A program made the translations under genes and the position numbers. Shown here piece after piece: positions 34,458-46,564 of a stretch of 64,000 bases of DNA (the stretch's first letter is position 1; each line of letters opens with the position of its first letter). The DNA is from Anaeramoeba flamelloides (lineage: Eukaryota > Metamonada > Anaeramoebidae), in the NCBI GenBank assembly GCA_027625915.1, contig JANTQA010000029.1:8742001-8806000 (forward strand). Direction: 5' to 3'. The notes under the pieces are model-generated. The model worked only from the letters and a program-made list of their open reading frames with translations, made no database searches and was not told the origin of the DNA.

Positions 34458-37040
34458 ATTCAAGTTTCAAAAGATTAATAATTGCTTTTTGAAAAAAAAT
34501 GATTGTTTTCTCGATTAATTTTTAAGGTTAGTAATTAATTTGGATCTTGATATACTCACCATAAGTTTTCTTTTCAGTTTTTGGTTTTCAGTTTCAAATA
34601 AGCCCAATAGTCAAGATTTAATTGTGGTTAATAATTTTTTTAAGGTGCAAGATTTATGGCTAATATAATATACAAAACCAATTCAAAATTGGAGTATCAA
34701 ATTTTTAGTTTCTTGGAATTTAAGAATATGGGCCCTTTCTGAATTACAAATATATAATACAAAGTCAAAAGATTGAAGTTAATTACGGCATTGATGATCA
34801 TTTATTTACTGATTAAAATTTTTTATGCTAAAAAGTTGTTTTATTCTGAAAATTTGAATTTTTGATTTTGGTTCTTATAGTAATACATCCTAATAATACC
34901 CTTTTAATAAAGAAAAGTTGTTGAATTATGAAGTAATTATTGGCCTTCACTCGAGTAATTAAAATTAATTATTATTTAATCAAGGAAAGTAAATTAATTG
35001 TACTAATATCTAGTCACTAATAAATAAAAAAATGACAGAAATGTTAGCATTTCTTTAGATAAGTGAGGGACTTTTTTTTAGAAAATTATTTTCCAGGATT
35101 TATTTTCAATTTAAAAATTAAATTAATTAATCAAGAGTTCGAATCTTATTGAGTCTAGTTTAAATTTTGAAATTTCTGATCAATTAAAAGTGGTTTTCGA
35201 AATTTGAAAGAAAATAGTAGATTTGATGTGATAATTTCAAAAAAAAAAACAATTGTGAATTTAAGCAATATTTTTAAATATCAGAATTGGATAATAATGA
35301 TTTTTTAGTCTAATGAACTTTTAATTTTTTTGCAAATAACGTAAAATTCTATTTAATTTTTATAAGCTTTTTTTTTTTTAAGCAAAATTGGTTCATTTTT
35401 TCAAATATTTTCTCTGTTTTTATTTTTACAAGAAAAATTAAAATGAATTAAAGACTTTTTGTCGAGATTTTGTTTTATTACTAACTTGACCCTTTTGGTA
35501 TTCATCAAAAAAATATCAATTTACATTTTTTTTAGGTTTAACCTTTTCAAGAAAGAGGAAAAATAATTTGTGGAAATAAATTCAAATTTGGACTTTTAGA
35601 TCTGGTAATTCAAAGACAATTTTTCTCTACAATTATACAAAAATGTAACATATTTTTTTTGTGAACTTTTTTGAGGGAATTATTTTTTTTAATTCAAAAC
35701 ATTATCTTAAATACTTTAATTATGTAAAATTTTCAATAACCAAATTATGAACGGGAAATAAACAAAACCCCTAATTATAAATATAGATACAAAATCTTAA
35801 TAAAAATAATTGAAAAAATATAAAAGCATTAATTAACTAATCACGAATATGGAGCTTGTTAATAATACTTTTCGAGGTATAAATTCTGAATATTTTGAAT
35901 AAAGGTATTTTTCTTGAATTTCCTTTATGTTTTGTTTTTTTTATTTCAATAAAATATTCATTCCAGACACCACATGTTTTTTTTCGATTGATGGTTAATA
36001 AAAAAATACCAATGTGTGTTTTTTGTTTGAATTGAAAAAAGATTTAATTTTGTTAGAAAGAAATGTTTTCCTGAGTAATCAGATCTTAATCTACAATAAT
36101 CCAAGAAGTCTTTACTTTTTATTGTTGATAATAATACTAAAGAAATTCTACACTTCATCCGTTATCTGATAAATATTAATCTCTATATTCACAAATTTTA
36201 TTTATCCGTTTTTTTTCTGAAACCCCAAATGAAACAAAAAAAGAAGTAGAAAAAAAAAATTTTTTTCCTTTTTGTTTTTATTTTTATCATAGTTGTGGTT
36301 TATCAACTTGTTTATGAGTGATTAAATATTTGATTATTTTTATTTCAATTATGGAAAAAGTGATCTTTTTGGAAAATACTGCCATCAGGGCTATAGTGAT
36401 AATATATATATCTTTATAACAAATAAAAAATACTAAAAAATCAAAAAAATTTAAAAATTCTTCTCAATCAAACAAAATAGCTAAAAAATGAGTTAGATAT
36501 TGTTTTTAATTTTTTCTCAACAAAATTATATAGAAAAACCAAAAAAAAATTAATAAAGAGTTTTTAATTATTTTTCAATTAGAGATCAAATATAATTAGT
36601 TATTTTATTAATTTTAAAAATTCGAACTTTATACTTTGGTTATCTACATATAAATACATCTTTGTTCTTTAATTTTTAGAATTATTTTTTCAAATTTATC
36701 TTTTTATTACTTTTCTTTTTCTTTTTTTTTTATTTTTATATTTATTTAAAACAAATTTAAATTGTTGATTCATAAATTTTCAAAAAAGAGGCAAAAAAAC
36801 ACCAAAACAATCTAAAACGGTTTACAAAAAAATTTTTTTTTAAATTTTATTATATTTTTTTTTCATTATTTACTCTTTTTTATTTCTTGTTTTCTTTGTG
36901 ATTTTCTTGTGCTTATTCTACGAAATAATTTATTCTTAACATTTTTTGAAGAAAAGATATCCTATGATTTGTAATATTACCTAATTGATAATTAGGTTAA
37001 AAAAACTCAAAATAAATTTTAGAGTTTCATATAAGTGATT
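34458..37040. other. Long intergenic region, nothing recognised
   Basis: 5' flank of the dipeptidase-like gene. Very AT-rich. The only longer reading frame (35958-36158, minus) has no recognisable features and is not supported as a gene. Confidence 0.4.
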
Positions 37041-37051
37041 TCAAGTGTAAT

Positions 37052-37265
37052 AAAGTGCCGTGAAGTGTCATGGAGTACCTAGATTTTTCATAAATCTAGA
37101 AGAACAGAGAAAAATCTTAGATTTTATTAAATTTTTTTAAATTCTCGAAAATATAATGTGGAGTGTCTAGATTTTTTTTAATTTGGGAATTTAACCGAAA
37201 ATAAAATAAGTTTTCAGTTTATTTCTTAAATTAAAAAAAAACCTAACAGCAAAATCAAGGAATTT
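37052..37265. repeat. Fragment related to the 29.2-30.7 kb repeat block
   Basis: It begins AAGTGCCGTGAAGTGTCATG, like the ends of the larger block. It then carries the same TTTATTTCTTAAATT plus AACCTAACAGC unit near 37215-37250. Confidence 0.5.
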
Positions 37266-37795
37266 TCTTGAATCACATCTCTACAGTAATAAAAAAAAAA
37301 AAATTTGAAAAAAAAAATAGTAATATATATTAAAATACTTCGTCTTACAATCTGGCAAATATAAGTTCAATTGTGTTTTTTTTCCTCAATTAGTAATTTT
37401 GATTCAAATAAATAATCTGTTTTACTGTAAATTAGCTAAAATAAAAAACGTCACTTTTTATCAGATGTAATTTTTTTCAACAAATAAGAAATTTTCAAAC
37501 AAATATTTTCTAATCTAAATAAGGAAATTACGAAATAAAAAGGAAAGAGATTTTTAAAATACTTTTTGTATTGATAGGAAACTCTAAAAAAAAATTTAGA
37601 GTATTTAATTGTTTATACGTATAAAAAATATATTATAAATCTAAAAATCATCAAATTTAGAAAATGGGAAAATTTATCATTTTGGGAAAGATGTTTTATT
37701 GAATTGTTTCAAAACCAAGAACTATAAAAATCAATAAATGGAATTCTTCTTTATAAAAAAAAAAAAAAAAACAATTAAAAACATATTTATGAAGG

Positions 37796-39306
37796 TTAAA
37801 ATGTTAAAGATTCGATTACTGTACTTAAATTTCCAGAAACGTATGATAATATATTTCTTTCTTCTAATATTTTAGCAAATATAATTTTTCTTTTCATATG
37901 GATTAGCTGGTTTTTTAGAGAAGAATATTTATTTAATAAGAAGTATTCTTGGGCACCTTCAAGTTCATTAATGATTTGAATTTTCTTCACATAATTTTGC
38001 AAACTCCATTCAAGATCTTCTGAATATAAAAATTTAATTAATACGTTTAAACCATCAAAACTTATCCCCGAGTAATCCTTTATTTGATTAAATTTCTGGT
38101 CACTAAATTTAAATATATTTCTATAAAGATCAGATCTCGCATATAGTATTAATTTATGCACTTTTATTTCTTTCGTTTCACTTTTGAAATATTCTTCTTT
38201 TTCATTAATTTCCTTTTCTTTCTCCTTTTCCCCTTCATCTTGTCTTATCAATCCTTTTTCGTTTTTGTTTTCGTTCTTTTTTTTTTGATCATCTTCTACT
38301 TTTTTCTCTTCCTTTTTTTTATTTTCGCTTTTATTTTCATTTTTCTCTTTCTCTTCCTCTTCCTTTTTATTATTATTTTTTTGATTTATTTTTTCTTTAG
38401 GAACTAAAATAATAAAATCCTTTGAATCATCCTGCGAATACAAATCCATTAAATCATTTTGAATGTTGTTTTGAATAACGAATGTTGAAGAAATCAATTT
38501 TCCAATTTTTTCTATGGTTGAAACATTATTATCCTTGATTTGGCCAGAATATATATAGGAAATAAATTGATTAATTTCGCCTTTCGTGAATTGTAATAAT
38601 AATTTTTCAAGATCTTCTGCCTTTTTTTTTAATCTAAATTCAATTAATAATTTATGAACTTTTCGATTTGATATTTGGTAATCTGTGAAAATTTCATGCT
38701 TTAATAGATTTTTAAAATCATAAATAAGTGGATCTTGTATTATTCTATTCAGAAAACAAGCTTCCAGTTTTGCTGAAATTTTTAATTTATCTGATTGATC
38801 ACACTCTGGAATTTCAATTTTTATAGGTTTTGTTCCAAAATTATTTTCTTGATCAAAATTTCCCCAGCCATATAATTCATTATTATCAGTTAATACATAT
38901 GAGCTGGTTATACCTGTTGCAATGTCAACAATTTTTTTTTCTTGAAATGCTTCAATTTTATGAAATTTTGTCATATCACTATTATCTGTATGACAAGTAT
39001 ATAGACGATCGCCAGCACTATAAAGTTCACCTTTTTTGGTTAAAATAATTGTATGGTTCAGTGCACACGAAATTTTTTTAATATCCACAATATCAAAATC
39101 TTTAAATTTAATATAATCTTCAGTTGGATTATATTTATATCTCAGACCCAATTGATAAGCACTATTTTTTCCCCCAACATATAAACATTCATTATCTTTT
39201 TTTATGAAAAAGAAGCTATTGGATGATGCTGAACAAAAAAATTTTTCATTGCCGTAACTTATGTATTTAGGAACTGAAATTTCTTGTGATTTTTTATTTC
39301 TGAAAA
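37796..39306 (-). CDS. RCC1 / tandem-BTB protein, exon 2 (main exon)
   Basis: This exon holds RCC1-type repeats (NECLYVGGKNSAYQLGL, GELYSAGDR, NELYGWGNF), a BTB-like domain (EIFTDYQI, KVHKLLIEF, ISYIYSGQI) and a second BTB domain (DFIILV, then EIKVHKLILYARSDLYRNIF and LIKFLYSEDL). The second BTB is split by an inserted Lys/Glu/Asn-rich loop of about 85 residues. RCC1-BTB proteins usually act as adaptors for Cullin-3 ligases or as signalling scaffolds; the partner here is unknown. An acceptor TTTTTTAG at 39308-39307 is in phase 1 and matches the donor of the RCC1 exon at 45740. Spliced together they give 664 residues with a complete RCC1 array. If the exon is instead a separate gene, its start lies upstream and no ATG gives a fuller propeller. 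Confidence 0.8.
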
Positions 39307-42054
39307 CTAAAAAATTAAAGAGAAAAGTTAATTTAAAAATGTTTTTATATAAAATTAATTTGTCACACCATGTATTCACATATTTATATAATATATTTTT
39401 GAAATAGGAAAAATTATATTGAGATGACCAAAAAATGGTTCAATTTCTTTTTTTTTCTGGAAAATTTTTGATTTTAATTCTTTTGAATTTTAAATAACGT
39501 TCTTTCTTCATGTTTTTTTTATTTAAATTTTGTGGTTCTAAATTTAAATTTAATAATTTCGTTGTATTTGTGATGCTATATCTTAAAATATGAGACTACT
39601 GTGTTTTTTTTTTGAAAATTTTTTATTATTTGACAATAATCAGCGAGTTTAGTTAAAATCGTATTAAATCAATTCCTGATTAATTACTGTGTTCAATAAA
39701 TCTTTTGGTTATTATATAAAAATTTGAAAAAAAAGAAAAATATATTTATTTATGTTTTATTTTTTTTTTTCCAAAATTAAAATAATTTAAAGACTCATCG
39801 AAAGTGGAGAGTATAGCCTGTTTTTCTCAAGGATTGAAAAAGTGAAAAGTTTAAAGTGTTTTCAAATCATTTAAATTTTATTGAAAGTTTGATGGGCTTG
39901 TTACCCTACTCAAAAAATTATTCTGATAACATGTGATAAGTATGCTATGTATTTTTTTTTTAAACTCAAACTTTTTATTTGTAATAATTTTTAACTGTAT
40001 AATTCCTCATAACTACTGATAAGAAAGAGATTAGAACACTCAAAAGTTTAGAATAGTATTGTAGTCACTGTGGAAAGATTTTGGGAAATCCATTAGTTAT
40101 AATTAGGCAAAGTTAGAAAATTTTTCTGATCTTCTAATTTTGAATCTAATTTGGATAAAATAGGAAGCATTTTACTAAACAATTCCGACTTTAAAAATGT
40201 TATTGAAAGTTGTTTTAGATGTGTTTAACCAATTTTTTTGCTGCATTGTTAATCTCATAAATCCCAAAAGATCGCCTCGCTCAAGGATTTACAACATTGG
40301 AAAATTAATTTGGTTCAAGTATCCCAATTATTTGTTCAATAGACTACAAAGAAAAAAGTCCATCAATTTTCGCGTAAAGGTTGGAAATTGAATGAATACC
40401 GTATCTTTGTTTAAAAACAATGTACAAAAATCAAACAACGTTTTTAGTTTTTCTTCCAAAAGAAATCAATATCATTTTGAAAAAAATAAAAAACTTTTGC
40501 TTTTTATTTTTCTTCTAAAAAAGAGAGAATAGACCATTAATAGAAGATTTTCAAAATGAGAAAAAACATAAAATCCTCATATATTATGTGTTCTTAACAG
40601 TGAATGATTTTGAGCATTCCTCCAAAATTTCTTGACTTGACATAGTAAAATAAAATGTTTTTTTTTTTTTCTAATTTCAAAAATTTTTAAATTTATTTTT
40701 GATCGCCTAGGTTTGTTACTTAAATAGGCATGAAAAAAAAGGGTGTAAAGAATCATTGAAAATTTTAAACGATCTAGTTTGTATCTGTTGGATTTTAAAC
40801 CAAGTTTTATCCTCAATATATGAAAATGTAAAATTTAACTTCTGTGTTTTCGTTAACTCCGTTGGGGGAATAAAATCATTTGAAGAGCAAGTTATTTAAA
40901 TTACCATTAAAAAATAACAAATTATTTGTTTTGTGTTTAAATTTGTTTGTTTTTTTTTTGTTCTGTGTAGAGTTAGATCCTTAGTTTAAAAAAATAAATA
41001 GCATCACATATTGTTTCATTTGTTCAACAATCACCTTGTTATATTTCCTCGTTTTGTATCCCCATCCAGACTCGAAATAATGATATTGTTTCTAGTGCTA
41101 AGATGATGTTAAGCTTCGTTCGAAGAACAAAAATGGATATCATCTTATATCACTTCGAACAATATCATTTTTTCGTTCTTCCAGGCCAAACTCAAATTAT
41201 AACAAGGATATTGTTTCCAAATGAAAACAATAAATACAGTTATTTAATTATTTTTTTTTTGGCGGAAAGTAGAAATATCTTCTAAAATATACTTTTGTTA
41301 TAATTGTTTTCATTCATTAATTTCAACAAGTTTATTTGGAGAGAAGATCTTTCTTGTTTGGTATTAAAAAAGAAAAAAATTGTTTCAAATACATACCTTC
41401 TCAGGTATATTTTTTGGTTTTTTCTTGGAATAATTCCAAGCATTCACATATAAAAAATCCCGAGATACAAAATATAATTCAATAAAACCAAAAATTTAAT
41501 CAAAAAAAAATGTCCATAAAATTGAAAAATCAAAGATTCAATCCTGATTTACTTTGATTCTTTTCTTTTCACAAATAGAGAAGTGAATGATTTTTGGATT
41601 TTATTTTAATCTCCTGGTGGCACCCATAAAATTTTTTTTTTCAGTATATTTATCACAATGAGAATTTTCTTATAAATGGCAAAATGTTCCTACTTTCTTG
41701 ATTAATGCCAGATCATTCATAATTCAAGGGTAGGGAAAAGAATACTTATGGCAAAAAAGAAATGGAAGAAAATGGAGTGATATCTTTTCCCATTTAAAAC
41801 CCAAATTCAAAGCCAATTCAAAAAAAAAGGTATTTTGGAAATATTTGGACAAGAAACATTCTAAAAGATAATATTTAACCAAGTACCACCTCTGTTTTTT
41901 TTTTCTTTTTGGTTGGTTTTATGAACAAACAACATGCTTAAGGAAGTAGCAATAAATAATAACCACTAGAATTAAAATGTGTGATAGTTTATTCAAAAAA
42001 TATATTGATACTCTTAAATTCTAGATACTCCAAAAATTTGAAAAAAATATTTGG
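39307..42054. other. Probable large-intron sequence of the RCC1-BTB gene, left part
   Basis: AT-rich with no supported gene. Short reading frames at 40197-40391 (+) and 40577-40816 (-) have no recognisable domains. A short imperfect inverted pair lies near 41080-41175. Confidence 0.35.
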
Positions 42055-42130
42055 TTCATTTGACTGAAACAAAGTTTATTTTCTCTAAGAAATTTTAATT
42101 GTAGATGTTAGTATAATTACAGTTTATTAT

Positions 42131-42639
42131 TTTTTTTCAAATATCAATTTTTTTTTATAATTGGTGTTTTAAGAACAAAAAAGAAATAAGTAGAATAATA
42201 CACATTAAAGGATAGTTGATATTCTGCATATGGAATAAAAATGATAAATCAATTGAGTTTCTTAAAAATAGTAAAACTAAAATTCTTAGTGACCCAATTG
42301 AGAAAAACAACAATTTTCATTTTGATCTTCAATTGAAGATCCAAATAAAATTACAATTGAAATCAATATTATTTCTCTACAATAAATTTCACTGTTTCAA
42401 TAACATTAGAATAACGCACCTTTACCAAGTGACCATAGATCTTGCATTAAAAAGAAATTGAAAAATAATTCCTTTTCAAAAAAAAAAAAAATTGAAAAAA
42501 AAAGAAAAAAATGACAAAAATGTGAAAAAATTATTTCAATTTTGAAAATTTCCATAATAAATTTTTTCTTCTAATATCGATTCAAACCCTTTAAACACAT
42601 GTAATCCACTCAATTTCAAATATACCCCTTTGACTGGAA
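42131..42639. mobile_element. CAGTCAAAGGGG inverted-repeat element (family M2), copy 2
   Basis: The reverse complement of this stretch is colinear with 2839-3522, except that it lacks the M3 foldback. The right end CCCCTTTGACTGGAAA matches the family terminus. The expected left terminus is missing; a similar TTTGACTGAAAC string occurs about 70 bp outside, at 42058. The reading frame at 42216-42461 is part of the element and not a gene. Confidence 0.65.
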
Positions 42640-44105
42640 AATGGTTTAATTTTCAAAAAAAAAATAAAAAAAAAAAAAAAAATTAAATTTTGAGAAATTT
42701 ATTTGGTATTTTTATCGAGATTATTTTTTGAGATATAAAACTAAATCCTTCACTTTGTATTTACAGATTATATATAATATTTAGTAATTATTTTCAGAAT
42801 TTTAACAACAATATTCCTCAAAATACAAATATTCTAAAGATCTCAAAAAAGAATTATAATAATAATTATTTTTTTTTCAAAATTCTACTTTTAAAAAGAG
42901 AATCCCAGGTTTCATTGGTATCTCTTTATATAAAATTTTTATATTTAATAGTTTCATATCTTTTAATAAATAATTTCATTTTATTGGGTAATAGAATTTT
43001 AATATTATATAAATTAATTTTTTTTTTAATTAAATAAAACTCTTTTTTTTTTTTTTTTTTTGAAATGTTTTAGTAACTTTTTTATTATTAATAAAATAAT
43101 AAACTGCTTTTTGTTGTTATCTTACAAAAGTATCTAACATATTTTCTAGATAATGTTTTTGAATTTTCATGAATAAAAATATCTCATTTTTTATAACTTT
43201 AAATTTTTTTTAGATTTAATTAAAACTTTTTTAAAAAGATTTACCCCGACTTTATCTCAACAATGTAACAAAGTATATCAGAACAATAAAATCAAAAAAT
43301 AACTTTTTCATTGCCTTTCCAATCTTTAAAATTCATTATTTTGTGAATTTTAAATATCCTTGAATTCATAATAATTATTCTTTTATATGTGTACAGGATT
43401 AATTTATAATTTCTATTTCAATTCCTAATCAATTTTAATAAAACGTGTAATTATTTGGAATTGTGAGATTCTATAAGATACAATTTAAATTATAAATCAT
43501 GATATTGGTATTCATACCAGTATTAAAAATTAATTTAGATTTAATACTTTTGAAACTTTTCAAGTAATTTTAACATATGTTTGAATTAGAAAAATAATAA
43601 ATTGGAAAATACCAAGATCTTCAAAAAAAAACAATTAATTTTGAAAAATAAATCAAAAGATTGAAATTAAACCAGTGATCAGATCAAAAGATATTTTTCT
43701 TTTGGTTTTAGATCTGGTTGGCGGGTTTGCTTGAATATTTTTATCAAAAATACTTTATATTTTTGGAATAATCCTTGAATCCCAAATTATCATCATATTA
43801 AATTTACTAACAATACAAATACCCAGGATAATATATACCATTAAATGATTTCTATATTTTTAATTCTGTTTGGTGAATAAAATCGCTCTACACTATAATC
43901 ATTATTGAAATAACACTTCAGTTTAAATTCAAAATATTTCACAAAAAATTCTGAACTTAAAATGATAGAATCTTAAGATTGTTTTGGATATATCTCTTTT
44001 TTTTTTTTGGTCTAACACATTTTGTTCCTTTTAAATTCTAGAGTAAGCTCAATTATAATAAGAGCATTATAACAGAAGTCAACACTTTCACTTTTTTTAA
44101 TTTAC
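42640..44105. other. Probable large-intron sequence of the RCC1-BTB gene, middle part
   Basis: Very AT-rich with homopolymer runs. No gene or clear repeat. Confidence 0.35.
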
Positions 44106-44476
44106 AATTAGATCTGACAACTTTATTGTTTTTTTTAGTTGTGTTTTTGTTTGATTTTTACGATTTAAAGTAACTACTTTAAAAACAATTTATTAGATTT
44201 GAATCCAATCTAAAATAAAACCCCACAATAGAATTTTGAGATAAGAACAAAAAGTAAAACCATTTAACAAATCCTAAAAGTGGATAAAACAAATCAACTT
44301 AGCATTCTATTGTGGGGTTTTATTTTAGATTGGATTCAAATCTAATAAATTGTTTTTAAAGTAGTTACTTTAAATCGTAAAAATCAACTAGCCACAACCA
44401 AATAAACAATGTTGTTATCAGACCTTAATTGTGTATGTTAAAAACTGAAAATTTTGGCTTTATGGTAGCGACTCCC
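44106..44476. mobile_element. P1-related TTAA element, copy 3 (right end), with a strong palindrome
   Basis: The right end GGTAGCGACTCCC is followed by TTAA (44477-44480), as in the other P1 copies. Bases about 44137-44235 and 44309-44398 form nearly perfect inverted arms of about 90-100 bp around a spacer of about 70 bp. The spacer shares the CCACAATAGAAT / TTGAGATAAG centre of P1. The left end is not recognisable. Confidence 0.65.
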
Positions 44477-44480
44477 TTAA

Positions 44481-45673
44481 GGAAGTAAGTACATTTTACT
44501 ATTTTGAAAAATTTTAATTGTGTGAACATTACTGAAAAAATATTTTTTGAGTGCCACCAGATATTGAAACTTTGAAACCAAAACGCCATCCACTAGTCTA
44601 TTCGTGAATGGAATCAAAGTAATTCAGAGTTGAATCTTGGTTTTTTCAATTTTTTGAACATTTTTTTTGATTCACTTTTTGGTTTTATTAAATAAAGTTT
44701 TGGATCTAGAAATGTGTTTATACCAATGATCGAAATAAACCAAACAGTAAACCAACAAAATATACCCGAAAGGGTGTGCATTTGAAACAAATATTTTCTT
44801 TTAGAAGACCAAACACGAAAGATCACCTTTCCAAATAAATTTGTTGAAATCAAGAATGAAAAAAAAAAAAATCGATAAAAGCCTATTTTTGAAGATTGGT
44901 TTTCTTTATCTTCTTAGTTTGTATGAATACAAACTATTTTTTTCCTTGAATTTCTCGCCCCATTACTATTTATTATTATTTTATATAACCTTTTGTGACA
45001 AATTTGCTTTCAAAATTCTTTTGTAAAATATTTTTCTCAAACAAAGCCAAAATGAGGAATACTATTTCAAAAATTAAAATAAAAGGGTTGAATTCTTGGA
45101 ATCAAAAAACAGTTACAAAAGATTCAAATCAAAATAATTGAGAAATTCAATAACAAATTCCAATCAGATTCAGAATTTTTTTAAGTTCTCATTTTAATGG
45201 AAAATAAATAATTATAAAATCAAACGAATTTGTCCAATAAACCCTCACTCTCAAGAAGAATTAAAAAAATCTCTGATTTTCTGAACCCAAACCAGAATTA
45301 GATGACATAAATGAAAATAGGATTTTTTAATTCATTTTGGAAATTCTTGTAAAATAAACAGTAATTTGTTTATCAAAAATTTTCCAAAATGTTTTCATAA
45401 AGAATTAAATATAAAACCAAATAAAGAATAAGTAATTGTGTCAAATTTTATAGATAAGATCAAGTAATAAATGATTTTTATTTATTTTTTTTTGATCACT
45501 TTTTTCATTTTTTTGATTTGCGTTTTTTTGTTGGTATGAAAATATCTATTACTAGAATATATTCCACTCTAGTATTTATGAAAATATCAATGTGTTTGGC
45601 AAAAGAAATGATTTGAATAATTCAGTTTTACATAAATGGTGGCCTCAAAAAATGAAAAATGTACTTACACCCC
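44481..45673 (+). mobile_element. TTAA-flanked DNA transposon (family P2), copy B
   Basis: TTAA at 44477-44480 (shared with P1 copy 3) and 45674-45677. The ends are related: GGAAGTAAGTACATTTTAC at the left and GGGGTGTAAGTACATTTTTC inverted at the right. It is colinear with the split copy C (48633-51356, inverted) and with the 3' part of copy A. Decayed protein-level similarity to copy C remains (NKFVEIKNEKK; SLNFSPHYYLLLF; KIGFFNSFWKF; INDFYLFF), interrupted by frame changes and stops. The size of about 1.19 kb is too short for a whole piggyBac transposase. Confidence 0.75.
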
Positions 45674-45739
45674 TTAATAAATTTTCTTTTGAAATTGAAA
45701 GAAGAAAAAATAAATGAAAAAGAAGAAAGTACTACATAC

Positions 45740-46223
45740 AGACATCTTGGTTCCCATTTGAATACAAATTGCCTTCATTATCTAAAAAGTAATTTGTATA
45801 AATACTACAGCCGATATCCTTAATAAAAATCCCATTCTTGATAAAATGGGAAACTAGTCTTGCTTGATCTGGCTTACATTTCTCTGGATCAGAAAAAGGA
45901 AGCATAGTGCCGAAATTGTCGTCACCAACCGAGTATACCTTTCCACATGTCGTCAGAATAAAAAAATTAAATTGGTTGCAAGCTATTTTTTTGATTTTTT
46001 CTTGCCGTAGGTTCCAAAACAATTCTTTTGATGTACTTTCCGAACAAAGAATTAAACGATAGTCATCCAACTGAATTAGTGATCTGTTGTCGACTGTTGA
46101 TTGAATGTCAACTACGTTTCCATTGTATTCGTTGATGGGATAAAATTTGGTATTTTTGTGGTAGATTTGATCTGAAGAGAGGTAGGTGTATTCTTCTCCA
46201 TTGAACAAATAACAATAATTCAT
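45740..46223 (-). CDS. RCC1-repeat exon 1 of the RCC1-BTB gene
   Basis: The exon starts with ATG (MNYCYLFNGEEYTYL) and encodes 161 residues of RCC1-like repeats (IKKIACNQFNFFILTTCGKVYSVGDDNFG; IKDIGCSIYTNYFLDNEGNLYSNGNQ cut short here: key words ACNQF, GKVYSVGDD, NLYSNGN). It ends at a canonical GTATGT donor in phase 1. The repeat is cut in the middle, so a downstream exon is required. The only candidate found on this strand is the acceptor at 39307, which restores the repeat register and leads into the RCC1/BTB exon. The implied intron is about 6.4 kb, far longer than others here, and contains at least three transposon copies. Confidence 0.65.
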
Positions 46224-46400
46224 CTTTTGTGTTTTTGAGGAAAAATCTGAAAAATGATAATTCACAAATCCTTTTATTTGTTCGCTTTAATTCTAGAATT
46301 GGAATAAGCTTTACTTTTAAGTGGAACGGTATTGGTACAGTTCTATTTTTAAAGCAACGATAATAAAACAAGTAACATAACTTTTTTTTTCGCTCTTTTA

Positions 46401-46562
46401 CTGTTATTTGAATTCTAAATGGGAAAAAATTTTCACAGAATTTTCAATTTCCTTTTTCAAATAGATCCCGAACCCCAATCGACTTCTTTGAGAACTCTTT
46501 TTATTAAAGAAAAATATGGAAAATAAGTGAAAATTTTGTCCCATTTAGAATTCAAATACCAG
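46401..46562. mobile_element. Short foldback MITE (family M3), copy 3
   Basis: 162 bp flanked by TA. The ends read CTGTTATTTGAATTCTAAAT and, inverted, CTGGTATTTGAATTCTAAAT. It matches copies at 3138-3302 and 4896-5047 and is the most complete copy, about 180 bp upstream of the RCC1 start codon. Confidence 0.8.
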
Positions 46563-46564
46563 TA

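Noticed and set aside
35125-35160. GAGTTCGAATCTT string resembling a tRNA T-arm
   Set aside because: No matching acceptor stem, anticodon arm or B/A box spacing was found upstream.
42216-42461. 81-codon ORF as a gene
   Set aside because: It lies wholly within the M2 transposable element copy, and the matching region of copy 1 has no conserved frame.
44614-44853. Minus-strand 79-codon ORF with a hydrophobic segment
   Set aside because: It lies in P2 copy B on the strand opposite to the conserved decayed frames.
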